Assembly (NCBI GenBank): GCA_025360685.1
Contig: JANYBR010000062.1
Span: forward strand, 1 to 12,963
Length of the DNA: 12,963 bases
Reading direction: 5' to 3'
Source of the DNA: Pseudomonadota bacterium
Lineage (GTDB): Bacteria; Pseudomonadota; Alphaproteobacteria; Micropepsales; Micropepsaceae
Made by a program: the position numbers and the translations under genes. Of this stretch, positions 1 to 6,744 are shown piece after piece. The notes under the pieces are model-generated. The model ran no database searches. It had not been told where the DNA came from and saw only the letters and a program-made list of their open reading frames with translations. Numbering within the stretch: the stretch's first letter is position 1; every line of letters starts with the position of its first letter.

Positions 1-42
1 AGGCTTTGCCCAGATCACCGCCGACAAGGCTAGTGCTCCCTA
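1..42 (-). pseudogene. In-frame continuation of DUF952 gene beyond an amber codon
   Basis: Reading the minus strand past the TAG at 40-42 in the same frame gives GALALSAVIWAKP up to the window edge with no further stop. DUF952 proteins normally continue after the FPHL motif with a tyrosine-glycine and then a segment of the type LPLSAVLWV-P. The 13 visible residues match that pattern, so they look like the genuine C-terminal part of the same gene, cut off by one base change (TAC or TAT to TAG). The remainder lies outside the window. A sequencing error, a true nonsense mutation or amber readthrough cannot be told apart here. Confidence 0.7.
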
Positions 43-291
43 CAAGTGCGGAAACATCGCGCCGTCGCGCGAGGGCTCCAATTTCAGAGCCTGGCCAAGG
101 CGTTCAGCATCGACGCAAACCACTATAAGATCGCCCATGCCGGCGTAGTATTTCGCCAGTGTGTCAGGTACCTGCTCTGCGTTCGAAAAATGCAGGAAGC
201 CGTCGGCGTGATCCCTGGCGGAGCCGCTATATTCGCCGACGCGTTCAGCTTCACGCCACTCTTCGGCGTGGACGATCTTGAAGATCTGCAC
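40..291 (-). CDS. DUF952 family protein, shortened by an in-frame TAG
   Basis: This encodes 83 residues of a DUF952 protein, a small soluble family of unknown biochemical function, usually about 100-115 residues long. Recognisable features are the start MQIFKIVHAEEW, the segment DGFLHFSNAEQV (residues about 30-41; usual form DGFIHLSTAEQ), the mid-protein LIVVCVDAERL, and EPSRDGAMFPHL at the C-terminus. The start is GTG at 289-291, which directly abuts the TGA stop of tldD (292-294), so translation is probably coupled to tldD. Codon 84 is TAG where the family normally has a conserved Tyr, and family-like sequence continues beyond it, so the open part is very likely truncated relative to the ancestral protein. 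Family assignment is secure; whether the product is functional is unknown. Confidence 0.8.
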   Translation of the reverse strand: MQIFKIVHAEEWREAERVGEYSGSARDHADGFLHFSNAEQVPDTLAKYYAGMGDLIVVCVDAERLGQALKLEPSRDGAMFPHL

Positions 292-1722
292 TCACGCCGC
301 CTGGGCGGTGCCGCCGACTGTCAGGCCATCAAGACGCAGCGTCGGCTGGCCGACGCCGACCGGCACGCTCTGCCCGTTCTTGCCGCAGGTTCCAACTCCA
401 GTGTCAAGTTTCATGTCGTTGCCGACCATCTTCACGCGGGTCAGCGCATCGGGTCCGTTGCCGATCAGCGTCGCACCCTTGATCGGTGCTCCGACCTTGC
501 CGTTCTCGATGAGATAGGCCTCGGTGCAGGAGAACACGAACTTGCCGTTGGTGATGTCGACCTGTCCGCCGCCGAAGTTCGTGGCGTAGACTCCGTTCTT
601 GACGCTGGCGATGATCTCGGCCGGATCGGTGGTCCCGCCGAGCATGTAGGTGTTGGTCATGCGCGGCATCACCTGGCAAGCATAGGATTGTCGCCGTCCG
701 TTGCCGGTAGGCGCCACTCCCATCAGCCGCGCGTTCTGCCGATCCTGCATGTAGCCCTTTAGGATCCCATCCTCGATCAGCACCGTGCGCGACGTCGGCG
801 TGCCTTCATCGTCGATCGAGAGCGAGCCACGCCGTCCGTCGATCGTGCCGTCGTCGACCACCGTTACTCCGGGCGAGGCCACGCGCTCGCCAAGCAATCC
901 GGCGAACGCGCTAGTCTTCTTGCGGTTGAAGTCGCCCTCCAGTCCGTGGCCGATCGCCTCATGCAGGAGGATGCCGGGCCAGCCGTTTCCGAGCACGACG
1001 GTCATCTCGCCGGCCGGCGCCGGGACCGATTGCAGGTTCACCAACGCTTGTCGCAGTGCTTCGTCTACGGCTTCGTGCCAATAGTCGGATGTCACATACG
1101 TGTCGTATCCCGAGCGGCCGCCGCCGCCGAAGCTGCCGGATTCCTGACGGCCATCCTGTTCGACCACGACGGACACATTGATACGCACCAGCGGGCGGAT
1201 GTCGCGATACGCCTCGCCGCCGGCGCGAACGATCTCGACTTGTTGCCATTCGCCCGACAGAGAACAGGAGACCTGTCGCACGCGGCTGTCTTTGGAGCGC
1301 GCGTAGGCATTCATGTCCTCAAGTAGCTTCACCTTTTTCTCAAATGCCGTCGACTGCAACGGATCGATGTCGGTGTAGAATTTCTTGTTCGTGCGGACGG
1401 GCGAACCCGCGGCAACACCGGAGTAGCCGCGAGCCACCGCGCGCACGGTCTCCGCCGCGCGCTTGATCGCGTCCTCCGAAAGCTCTGTCGCATGGGCATA
1501 GCCGGTCGCTTCGCCGGCTACTGCGCGCAGGCCAAAGCCCTGTGTCGTGTCGAAGGTTGCGGCCTTCAGGCGACCGTCATCGAAGGCAAACGACTCGCTC
1601 TGGCAGTACTCCAGAAACAGTTCGCCGTCGTCCGAGCCGTTCAGCGCCTCGTCCACCGTCGCCTGAACCCGACTTCGATCCATGCCGGTGCGGGTGAAGA
1701 ACAAGTCGCTGGAATGGCTCAT
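292..1722 (-). CDS. tldD: Metalloprotease TldD
   Basis: TldD is the catalytic half of the TldD/TldE (PmbA) cytosolic zinc protease, which degrades unfolded peptides and in some bacteria matures ribosomal peptides such as microcins. The product is 476 residues, close to the E. coli length. The HExxxH zinc motif is visible as HEAIGHGLEGD (His254, Glu255, His259), and a Cys in TCGKNGQ (about residue 446) fits the third zinc ligand known from TldD. A longer frame opens at 1839, but the ATG at 1720-1722 is preferred: it has GGAG six bases upstream, and its product begins at the usual family position, whereas the 39 extra residues are basic and low in family character. No tldE/pmbA partner gene is in the window. 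The gene diverges from coxB and is followed without a gap by the DUF952 gene. Confidence 0.95.
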   Translation of the reverse strand: MSHSSDLFFTRTGMDRSRVQATVDEALNGSDDGELFLEYCQSESFAFDDGRLKAATFDTTQGFGLRAVAGEATGYAHATELSEDAIKRAAETVRAVARGYSGVAAGSPVRTNKKFYTDIDPLQSTAFEKKVKLLEDMNAYARSKDSRVRQVSCSLSGEWQQVEIVRAGGEAYRDIRPLVRINVSVVVEQDGRQESGSFGGGGRSGYDTYVTSDYWHEAVDEALRQALVNLQSVPAPAGEMTVVLGNGWPGILLHEAIGHGLEGDFNRKKTSAFAGLLGERVASPGVTVVDDGTIDGRRGSLSIDDEGTPTSRTVLIEDGILKGYMQDRQNARLMGVAPTGNGRRQSYACQVMPRMTNTYMLGGTTDPAEIIASVKNGVYATNFGGGQVDITNGKFVFSCTEAYLIENGKVGAPIKGATLIGNGPDALTRVKMVGNDMKLDTGVGTCGKNGQSVPVGVGQPTLRLDGLTVGGTAQAA

Positions 1723-1758
1723 GGCGTGCTCCGGAGCGGGTGATTTGCCTGCCGAGTA

Positions 1759-1764
1759 GATATA
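1759..1764 (-). promoter_or_regulatory. Possible -10 element for tldD
   Basis: On the minus strand this reads TATATC, embedded in an AT-rich stretch that stands out from its GC-rich surroundings, 36 bases before the tldD ATG. I found no clear -35 element at the right distance, so this is only a candidate. Confidence 0.2.
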
Positions 1765-1793
1765 GTTGCTTTTTGGGCCGGTTGCCCAGTTTC

Positions 1794-1821
1794 TTGCCCT
1801 GCGGCGCGGATCGGTCTTAAT
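1794..1821 (+). promoter_or_regulatory. Possible promoter of the cox operon
   Basis: TTGCCC (1794-1799) and CTTAAT (1816-1821) are separated by 16 bases, each matching four of six consensus positions of a housekeeping sigma promoter. Transcription from here would give a leader of roughly 125 bases before coxB containing both hairpins described below. The match is weak and other promoters in the region are possible. Confidence 0.25.
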
Positions 1822-1867
1822 GCGACTCTGAAAACCCACCCCGTGCCAGAAGGTCGCAATGACTTTA

Positions 1868-1892
1868 GGGGGTTAGCGCCTCTAAATCCCCC
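1868..1892 (+). repeat. Hairpin in presumed coxB leader (upstream)
   Basis: GGGGGTTAG at 1868-1876 can pair with CTAA (1882-1885) plus CCCCC (1888-1892), leaving a five-base loop and a two-base AT bulge. This is nine base pairs including five G-C pairs. It lies 62 bases before the coxB ATG. It is not followed by a T-run, so it does not look like an intrinsic terminator. Confidence 0.45.
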
Positions 1893-1914
1893 GCAAGAAT
1901 CCAAAAGCGAGGGG

Positions 1915-1931
1915 GCTCAGCTACCCTGAGC
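1915..1931 (+). repeat. Perfect inverted repeat just before coxB
   Basis: GCTCAG (1915-1920) and CTGAGC (1926-1931) are perfect inverted copies around the five-base loop CTACC. The element ends 12 bases before the GAGGG ribosome binding site of coxB. It could be an RNA hairpin in the leader or a short operator. The GGGGG at 1911-1915 at its left edge could also pair with the CCCCC of the upstream hairpin. Confidence 0.4.
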
Positions 1932-1953
1932 GTTCAAATTCGCGAGGGCGTGC

Positions 1954-2781
1954 ATGTCCATCAGAAAAACCGGCATTGGCGTAGGGGTCGCCTCGGCGGT
2001 GATGAGTTGGACAAGCGCGGCATCCGCGCTGCCCTACGACTACGAGCTTGGGCTGCAGCCTGCCGCGTCGCCTGTCATGGAGCGCATCGAGAGTTTCCAT
2101 CAGCTTCTGCTGTACATCATCGTCGCGATCAGTCTGTTCGTCCTGGCACTGCTGGTTTGGATCATTATTCGCTACAACCGCCGCTCCAATCCGACGCCGA
2201 GCAGGACGCAGCACAACACACTACTCGAGGTCGCATGGACCATCATTCCAGTCATCATCCTGGTCATTATCGCGATACCTTCGTTCAAGCTCCTCTACTA
2301 CGAATCGGCCATTCCGAAAGCGGACGTGAAGCTGAATGCGATCGGCAAGCAGTGGTTCTGGACCTATCAATATCCGGCCGACGGCAACTTCCAGTTCGAT
2401 TCGCTCGGTCTGTCCGATGACGCTGCCAAGGCCGCGGGCGAGCCGCGCCTGCTCGGCGTGGACAATGTGATCGTGGTGCCGGTGAATAAAGTTATCGAAG
2501 TCGTCGTCACGGGCGCAGACGTCATCCACTCCTGGGCGCTGCCCGAGATGGGCGTGAAGATGGACGCGGTGCCGGGCCGTCTCAACCACACTTGGTTCAA
2601 AGCGACACGGACCGGAACGTTCTACGGCGAGTGCTCGGAACTTTGCGGCGCCAAGCACGCCTTCATGCCGATCGAAGTAAAGGTGGTGACCGACACTGAA
2701 TATGCCGCATGGCTGGCCAAGGCGAAGAAGAAATATGCCGCGATCGACCACGCAAACATCACGCAGCTGGCTGCGCAGTAA
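1954..2781 (+). CDS. coxB: Cytochrome c oxidase subunit II (CuA subunit)
   Basis: Subunit II accepts electrons from cytochrome c at its binuclear CuA centre, on the periplasmic side of the inner membrane, and passes them to heme a in subunit I. The 275-residue product has a Sec signal peptide ending around ASA (residues 23-25), two membrane helices (about 51-73 and 90-115), the aromatic electron-entry segment QWFWTYQYP (133-141), and a cupredoxin domain. All CuA ligands are present: His192 (HSW), Cys227 and Cys231 with Glu229 between them (CSELC), His235 and Met238. The ATG at 1954 has GAGGG five bases upstream. There is no C-terminal cytochrome c domain, so this is the caa3-less form. It is the first gene of the operon; ctaD follows after 14 bases. 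Confidence 0.97.
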   Translation: MSIRKTGIGVGVASAVMSWTSAASALPYDYELGLQPAASPVMERIESFHQLLLYIIVAISLFVLALLVWIIIRYNRRSNPTPSRTQHNTLLEVAWTIIPVIILVIIAIPSFKLLYYESAIPKADVKLNAIGKQWFWTYQYPADGNFQFDSLGLSDDAAKAAGEPRLLGVDNVIVVPVNKVIEVVVTGADVIHSWALPEMGVKMDAVPGRLNHTWFKATRTGTFYGECSELCGAKHAFMPIEVKVVTDTEYAAWLAKAKKKYAAIDHANITQLAAQ

Positions 2782-2795
2782 CAAGGACGAAGCTT

Positions 2796-4400
2796 ATGGC
2801 CGACCTCGCCCATGCGCATGACGACGATTCCCACGGCCACCCGACCGGCTGGCGGCGCTTTGTCTATTCGACCAACCACAAGGACATCGGCACGATGTAC
2901 CTCGTCTTCGCGGTGATCGCCGGACTGATCGGCGGCTTCCTGTCGATGATGATGCGCGCCGAGTTGATGTATCCGGGCCTGCAAATCTTCAAGGACCCGC
3001 ACACCTTCAACGTGTTCGTTACGGGCCACGGCCTGATCATGGTCTTCTTCATGATCATGCCTGCGATGATCGGTGGCTTCGGCAACTGGCTGGTGCCGTT
3101 GATGATCGGCGCGCCGGACATGGCGTTCCCGCGCATGAACAACATCTCGTTCTGGCTGCTGCCGTTCTCGTTCCTGCTCCTCATCATGAGCATGTTCGTA
3201 GAGGGCGACTCCGGCGGCATGGGCGTCGGCGGCGGCTGGACGATCTATGCGCCGCTTTCAACCTATGGCTCGCCGGGGCCGGCGATGGATCTGGCGATCT
3301 TCTCGCTACATATTGCAGGCGCGTCGTCGATCCTCGGCGCGATCAACTTCATCACCACCATTTTCAACCTGCGCGCGCCCGGCATGACCTTGCACAAGAT
3401 GCCGCTGTTCGTGTGGTCGATCCTGGTGACCGTGTTCCTGTTGCTGCTGTCGCTGCCGGTACTGGCCGGTGCGATCACCATGCTGCTCGCCGATCGCCAC
3501 TTCGGCACGTCGTTCTTCAACGCGGCGGGTGGGGGCGATCCGATCCTGTACCAGCATCTGTTCTGGTTCTTCGGACACCCCGAAGTTTACATCCTGATCC
3601 TGCCTGGCTTCGGCATGGTCAGCCACATCATCTCGACCTTCGCCAAGAAGCCGATCTTCGGCTATCTCGGCATGGCGTACGCGATGGTGTCGATCGGCTT
3701 CATCGGTTTCCTGGTCTGGGCGCATCACATGTACACGGTTGGGCTCAGCGTCGACACGAAAGCCTACTTCGTTTTCGCCACAATGGTCATTGCGGTGCCG
3801 ACCGGCATCAAGATCTTCTCGTGGATCGCCACCATGTGGGGCGGCAGCGTCGATTTCAAAACGCCGATGCTTTGGGCCGTCGGCTTCGTGTTCCTGTTCA
3901 CCGTCGGCGGGGTCACCGGCGTGGTGCTGGCGAACGCAGGCGTCGACGTGGTCCTGCAAGATACCTACTACGTGGTCGCGCATTTCCACTACGTGCTGTC
4001 GCTCGGCGCGGTGTTCACGATCTTCGCGGGCTTTTATTTCTGGTTCCCGAAGATCACGGGATACATGTACAGCGAATTCCTCGGCAAGCTGCATTTCTGG
4101 GTCACGTTCATCGGCGTGAACATGGCGTTCTTTCCGCAGCACTTCCTGGGCCTCGCCGGCATGCCGCGCCGGTACGCGGATTATCCCGACGCTTTTGCGG
4201 GCTGGAACTTCGTTTCGTCGGTCGGAGCGTTTATTGCGGGAGTGGGCGTTCTGGTGTTCCTCGTGATGCTGATCGAGGCGTTCTCGCGCAAGCGCTTGGC
4301 CGGTGATAATCCATGGGGCCCGTACGCCACCACGCTTGAATGGACATTGCCGTCGCCGCCGCCGTTCCACCAGTTCAACGAATTACCGAAGATCACCTGA
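2796..4400 (+). CDS. ctaD: Cytochrome c oxidase subunit I (aa3 type)
   Basis: Subunit I is the catalytic proton-pumping subunit with heme a and the heme a3-CuB oxygen-reduction site. The 534-residue protein has the expected 12-helix pattern. Visible ligands are His78 and His398 (heme a), His396 (heme a3) in VAHFHYVL, and CuB ligands His261, His310 and His311. The His261-Tyr265 pair (GHPEVY) fits the His-Tyr crosslink. D-channel Asp108 (GAPDMAFPRMNN), Glu263 and K-channel Lys339 are all present, placing it in the A1 type of heme-copper oxidases. The N-terminus is rich in His and Asp (HAHDDDSHGH). A longer frame opens at 2709 inside coxB, but the ATG at 2796 has AAGGA eight bases upstream and gives the standard N-terminus. 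The stop overlaps the ctaB start by one base. Confidence 0.97.
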   Translation: MADLAHAHDDDSHGHPTGWRRFVYSTNHKDIGTMYLVFAVIAGLIGGFLSMMMRAELMYPGLQIFKDPHTFNVFVTGHGLIMVFFMIMPAMIGGFGNWLVPLMIGAPDMAFPRMNNISFWLLPFSFLLLIMSMFVEGDSGGMGVGGGWTIYAPLSTYGSPGPAMDLAIFSLHIAGASSILGAINFITTIFNLRAPGMTLHKMPLFVWSILVTVFLLLLSLPVLAGAITMLLADRHFGTSFFNAAGGGDPILYQHLFWFFGHPEVYILILPGFGMVSHIISTFAKKPIFGYLGMAYAMVSIGFIGFLVWAHHMYTVGLSVDTKAYFVFATMVIAVPTGIKIFSWIATMWGGSVDFKTPMLWAVGFVFLFTVGGVTGVVLANAGVDVVLQDTYYVVAHFHYVLSLGAVFTIFAGFYFWFPKITGYMYSEFLGKLHFWVTFIGVNMAFFPQHFLGLAGMPRRYADYPDAFAGWNFVSSVGAFIAGVGVLVFLVMLIEAFSRKRLAGDNPWGPYATTLEWTLPSPPPFHQFNELPKIT

Positions 4401-5323
4401 TGACAATCGTCGCGCTCACCGCTAAGCCTCGCATCGCGACAGTCGGCGACTATTTCACGCTGCTGAAACCGCGCGTGATGTCGCTTGTCGTGTTCACCGG
4501 ATTGGCCGGCATGGTGGTGGCGCCGGGCGCGATCGATCCGCTCACCGCCTTCACCGCGCTTCTGTGCATAGCAATCGCGGCCGGGGCATCGGGCGCGCTG
4601 AATATGGCGTACGATTGCGACATCGATGCCTTGATGAGCCGCACCGCTGAGCGTCCGATCCCGGCGGGTCGCATCGCGCGCGGCGAAGCGCTCGGTTTCG
4701 GCTGGACTCTGGCGGTCGGCGCCGTGACGGTGATGGGACTTCTCGTCAACCTGTTCGCAGGTCTCCTGCTGACGTTCACGATCTTCGTCTATGTCGGCGT
4801 CTATACGCTCTGGCTGAAGCGCCGCACCCCGCAGAACATCGTGATCGGCGGTCTGGCGGGTGCGCTGCCGCCCGCCATCGGCTGGGCTGCTGTGACCGGC
4901 TCGCTCTCGCTCGCGCCGATCCTGCTGGTGGCGATCATCTTCCTTTGGACGCCGCCGCATTTCTGGGCCTTGTCGCTCTGGCGTTCGGGCGACTATGCGC
5001 GCGCTGGCGTGCCGATGATGCCCGTCGTGCGCGGCAAGCGTTCCACGCGCCGCCAGATCCTTGCCTACACCGCGCTACTTATTCCGGCCGGTTTGCTCCC
5101 AGCCGCGATCGGCCTCGGTGGCCCACTCTATCTCGCCGTCGCATCGTCGATCGGCATTTGGTTCGCTTGGGAGTCGGTTGCCGTCGTGCGCGAGAGCGAC
5201 GAAGCCAACGAACCGGCAGCGCACAGATTGTTCCGCGTCTCCCTGATCTACATGTTCGCGCTGTTCGCGTCGCTGATAGTCGAGCGATTGTTCCACATCG
5301 CTCCGTTCTCGGGCTGGGTGTGA
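4400..5323 (+). CDS. ctaB: Protoheme IX farnesyltransferase (heme O synthase)
   Basis: CtaB farnesylates protoheme IX to heme O, the precursor of the heme A used by the neighbouring oxidase. It is an integral membrane prenyltransferase of the UbiA family. The 307-residue product shows the prenyl-diphosphate/Mg binding motif NMAYDCDIDALMSRT (from Asn68; Asp72, Asp76), followed by ERPIP, the loop YTLWLKRRTPQN, GLAGALPPAIGW, and a second acidic region around Asp198 (GDYARAGVPMMPVV). Hydrophobic segments account for about eight or nine helices. The start ATG at 4400 shares its A with the last base of the ctaD TGA, indicating coupling; a longer frame starting within ctaD adds unrelated residues. 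Heme A synthase (ctaA), the next enzyme, is not in the window. Confidence 0.96.
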   Translation: MTIVALTAKPRIATVGDYFTLLKPRVMSLVVFTGLAGMVVAPGAIDPLTAFTALLCIAIAAGASGALNMAYDCDIDALMSRTAERPIPAGRIARGEALGFGWTLAVGAVTVMGLLVNLFAGLLLTFTIFVYVGVYTLWLKRRTPQNIVIGGLAGALPPAIGWAAVTGSLSLAPILLVAIIFLWTPPHFWALSLWRSGDYARAGVPMMPVVRGKRSTRRQILAYTALLIPAGLLPAAIGLGGPLYLAVASSIGIWFAWESVAVVRESDEANEPAAHRLFRVSLIYMFALFASLIVERLFHIAPFSGWV

Positions 5324-5325
5324 GG
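5322..5325 (+). promoter_or_regulatory. Ribosome binding site deciding the coxF-like start
   Basis: GAGG at 5322-5325 overlaps the ctaB stop codon. It sits only two bases before the ATG at 5328 but eight bases before the in-frame ATG at 5334, so the second ATG is the better start. Confidence 0.5.
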
Positions 5326-5333
5326 CGATGGCG

Positions 5334-5447
5334 ATGAGCGACACGGAAGACAAGGCTCGCCGCCGGCGCAGCATCGCAATCGCGCTGGCGCTGGGTGCGC
5401 TGGTGGTTCTGTTTTATTTGATGACGATGGTGCGGGTTCAGCCGTAA
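5334..5447 (+). CDS. CoxF-like small membrane protein of the cox operon
   Basis: This is a 37-residue product starting MSDTEDKARRRR, with a cluster of four arginines followed by a single hydrophobic helix (about residues 13-33) and a short tail MVRVQP. The positive-inside rule predicts a cytoplasmic N-terminus. Small single-helix proteins of this form occupy the same slot between ctaB and ctaG/coxC in alphaproteobacteria and are sometimes called CoxF; the biochemical role is not established, though the position suggests oxidase assembly or stability. Two in-frame ATGs exist (5328 and 5334); ribosome-binding-site spacing favours 5334. It lies 10 bases after ctaB and 18 bases before coxC. Family naming is from memory of gene context and sequence style, so moderately sure. 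Confidence 0.75.
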   Translation: MSDTEDKARRRRSIAIALALGALVVLFYLMTMVRVQP

Positions 5448-5465
5448 CAAAGAAGGGTTTCAGTC

Positions 5466-6380
5466 ATGGCCAATTCCGAGGTCAAGCACGACTATCATCT
5501 GGTCGACCCGAGCGCGTGGCCGATCGTCGGCTCTGTCGCCGCGTTTACGATGCTGGTCGGCGCCGTGTTCTGGATGAATAAGGACTATACCGGCTTCTTC
5601 GGACTGCCAGTGAACGGCCAGCCCTGGATCTTCGTCATCGGGCTCGCGATGGTGCTGTTCACGATGGCCGGCTGGTGGCGCGACGTTGCGAACGAGTCTG
5701 TTGTGCGCGGCGATCACACACCCGTGGTGAAGCTCGGCCTGCGTTACGGCATGCTGCTGTTCATCGCCTCTGAAGTGATGTTCTTTCTCGCCTGGTTTTG
5801 GGCGTATTTCAACTTTGCGATCTTCTTCAACGATGCCTCGATCGGCGCCTGGCCTCCGTCTGGCATCGTCACGCTCGATCCCTGGCACTTCCCGCTGCTC
5901 AACACCCTCATTCTTCTGACGTCGGGCACGACAGTCACCTGGGCGCATCACGCCATCCAGCACGGCGACAAGCGCGGCGCGGTGCAGGGCCTGATCCTCA
6001 CTGTTCTGCTAGGCGCCTCGTTCACCGGCGTGCAGGCCTACGAGTACGCGCATGCGCCGTTCACATTCGGCTTCAACCATCTGGCCCTGGTACCATTCAC
6101 GGACGCGGCGCATGCGTCGCTCACGGCCGGGGTGGGCAATTTCGATGCGATCTACGGCTCGACCTTCTTCATGGCGACAGGGTTCCACGGCCTGCACGTC
6201 ATCATCGGCACGATCTTCCTGAGCGTATGTCTGTTCCGCGCCATCGCGGGACAGTTCACGCCGACACGCCATTTCGGCTTCGAGGCGGCGGCCTGGTACT
6301 GGCACTTCGTCGACGTGGTGTGGCTGTTCCTGTTCGCTTGCATTTATGTGTGGGGCCAGGGGCCGGTCAGCGTAGGTTGA
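5466..6380 (+). CDS. coxC: Cytochrome c oxidase subunit III
   Basis: Subunit III (CtaE) is the third core membrane subunit; it binds lipids, stabilises the oxidase and supports proton uptake through the D channel of subunit I. The product has 304 residues and about seven hydrophobic helices. Diagnostic segments are ASEVMFFLAWFWAYFN with the conserved membrane Glu103 (the carbodiimide-reactive site in the family), the WPPSGI loop, NTLILLTSGTTVTWAHHAI, the FMATGFHGLHVIIG motif and the C-terminal WYWHFVDVVWLFLF. AAGGG eight bases upstream supports the ATG at 5466. In most relatives ctaG precedes this gene; here it follows the coxF-like gene after 18 bases. One base separates it from the next gene. 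Confidence 0.97.
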   Translation: MANSEVKHDYHLVDPSAWPIVGSVAAFTMLVGAVFWMNKDYTGFFGLPVNGQPWIFVIGLAMVLFTMAGWWRDVANESVVRGDHTPVVKLGLRYGMLLFIASEVMFFLAWFWAYFNFAIFFNDASIGAWPPSGIVTLDPWHFPLLNTLILLTSGTTVTWAHHAIQHGDKRGAVQGLILTVLLGASFTGVQAYEYAHAPFTFGFNHLALVPFTDAAHASLTAGVGNFDAIYGSTFFMATGFHGLHVIIGTIFLSVCLFRAIAGQFTPTRHFGFEAAAWYWHFVDVVWLFLFACIYVWGQGPVSVG

Positions 6381-6381
6381 G

Positions 6382-6744
6382 ATGGTGCACAGTCCCAACG
6401 TCTTCCAGGCGAGCCTGCTGGGGCGATGTCCGCGCTGCGGACAGGGTGCACTGTTCAACGGCTACCTGACGATCGCGCCGAGCTGTTCGGCTTGCGGTCT
6501 GGATTTCGCGAGCTTCGACGTCGGCGACGGCGCGGCAGCGCTCGTGATCCTAGTTGTCGGCGCGTTCGTCTGTGGCGCGGCGTTGTGGGTCGAGTTCACA
6601 TTCCAGCCGCCGCTGTGGGTTCACGCGGTCCTGTGGACGCCGGTGATCGTCGTCCTGACCTTCTTCTTGCTGAGGGTGATCAAGTCGGCGCTGCTGGTGC
6701 TCCAATATCGGCACCGAGCCGGCGAGGGCAAGATCGAAGACTGA
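6382..6744 (+). CDS. DUF983 zinc-ribbon membrane protein
   Basis: This is a 120-residue DUF983 protein, a family of unknown function often encoded beside alphaproteobacterial cox genes. It begins with a zinc-ribbon-like knuckle pair, CPRC (Cys16, Cys19) and CSAC (Cys35, Cys38), followed by two membrane helices (about 52-72 and 78-98) and a basic, charged C-terminus ending GEGKIED. The four cysteines could bind zinc or another metal; topology suggests they face the cytoplasm. The start lies one base after the coxC stop, and its TGA shares one base with the SURF1 ATG. The consistent location between coxC and SURF1 suggests an accessory role in oxidase biogenesis, but that is inference. Confidence 0.9.
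   Translation: MVHSPNVFQASLLGRCPRCGQGALFNGYLTIAPSCSACGLDFASFDVGDGAAALVILVVGAFVCGAALWVEFTFQPPLWVHAVLWTPVIVVLTFFLLRVIKSALLVLQYRHRAGEGKIED

Larger units (their letters stand above)
1723..1953. promoter_or_regulatory. Divergent tldD / coxB intergenic region
   Basis: These 231 bases separate the two divergent translation starts and must hold promoters for both tldD and the cox operon. The tldD side (about 1723-1765) has a TATATC-like element; the coxB side holds a weak -35/-10 pair near 1794-1821 and then two hairpins and a GAGGG ribosome binding site at 1944-1948. I see no convincing coding sequence here and no operator that I can assign to a named regulator. Confidence 0.6.

Noticed and set aside
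46..762. A 238-codon plus-strand frame opposite tldD
   Set aside because: It mirrors the tldD coding strand and shows no recognisable protein features; tldD has catalytic motifs in the opposite strand.
1723..1839. N-terminal extension of tldD to an upstream start at 1839
   Set aside because: The 39 additional residues are not family-like, and the ATG at 1722 has a well-placed GGAG; the extension would also occupy the likely promoter.
2796..2850. His/Asp-rich N-terminus of CtaD as a novel metal-binding tag
   Set aside because: Short His/Asp-rich N-termini are common in alphaproteobacterial subunit I proteins, so it is not unusual.
3413..4306. A 297-codon plus-strand frame inside ctaD in another phase
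   Set aside because: The Arg/His-rich product is a typical out-of-frame reading of a GC-rich gene, while ctaD has every catalytic ligand in its own frame.
3306..4370. A 354-codon open frame on the minus strand across ctaD
   Set aside because: It is antisense to the fully conserved ctaD, its product is an Arg/His/Asp/Glu-rich low-complexity string with no family resemblance, and such frames arise from GC-rich third positions.
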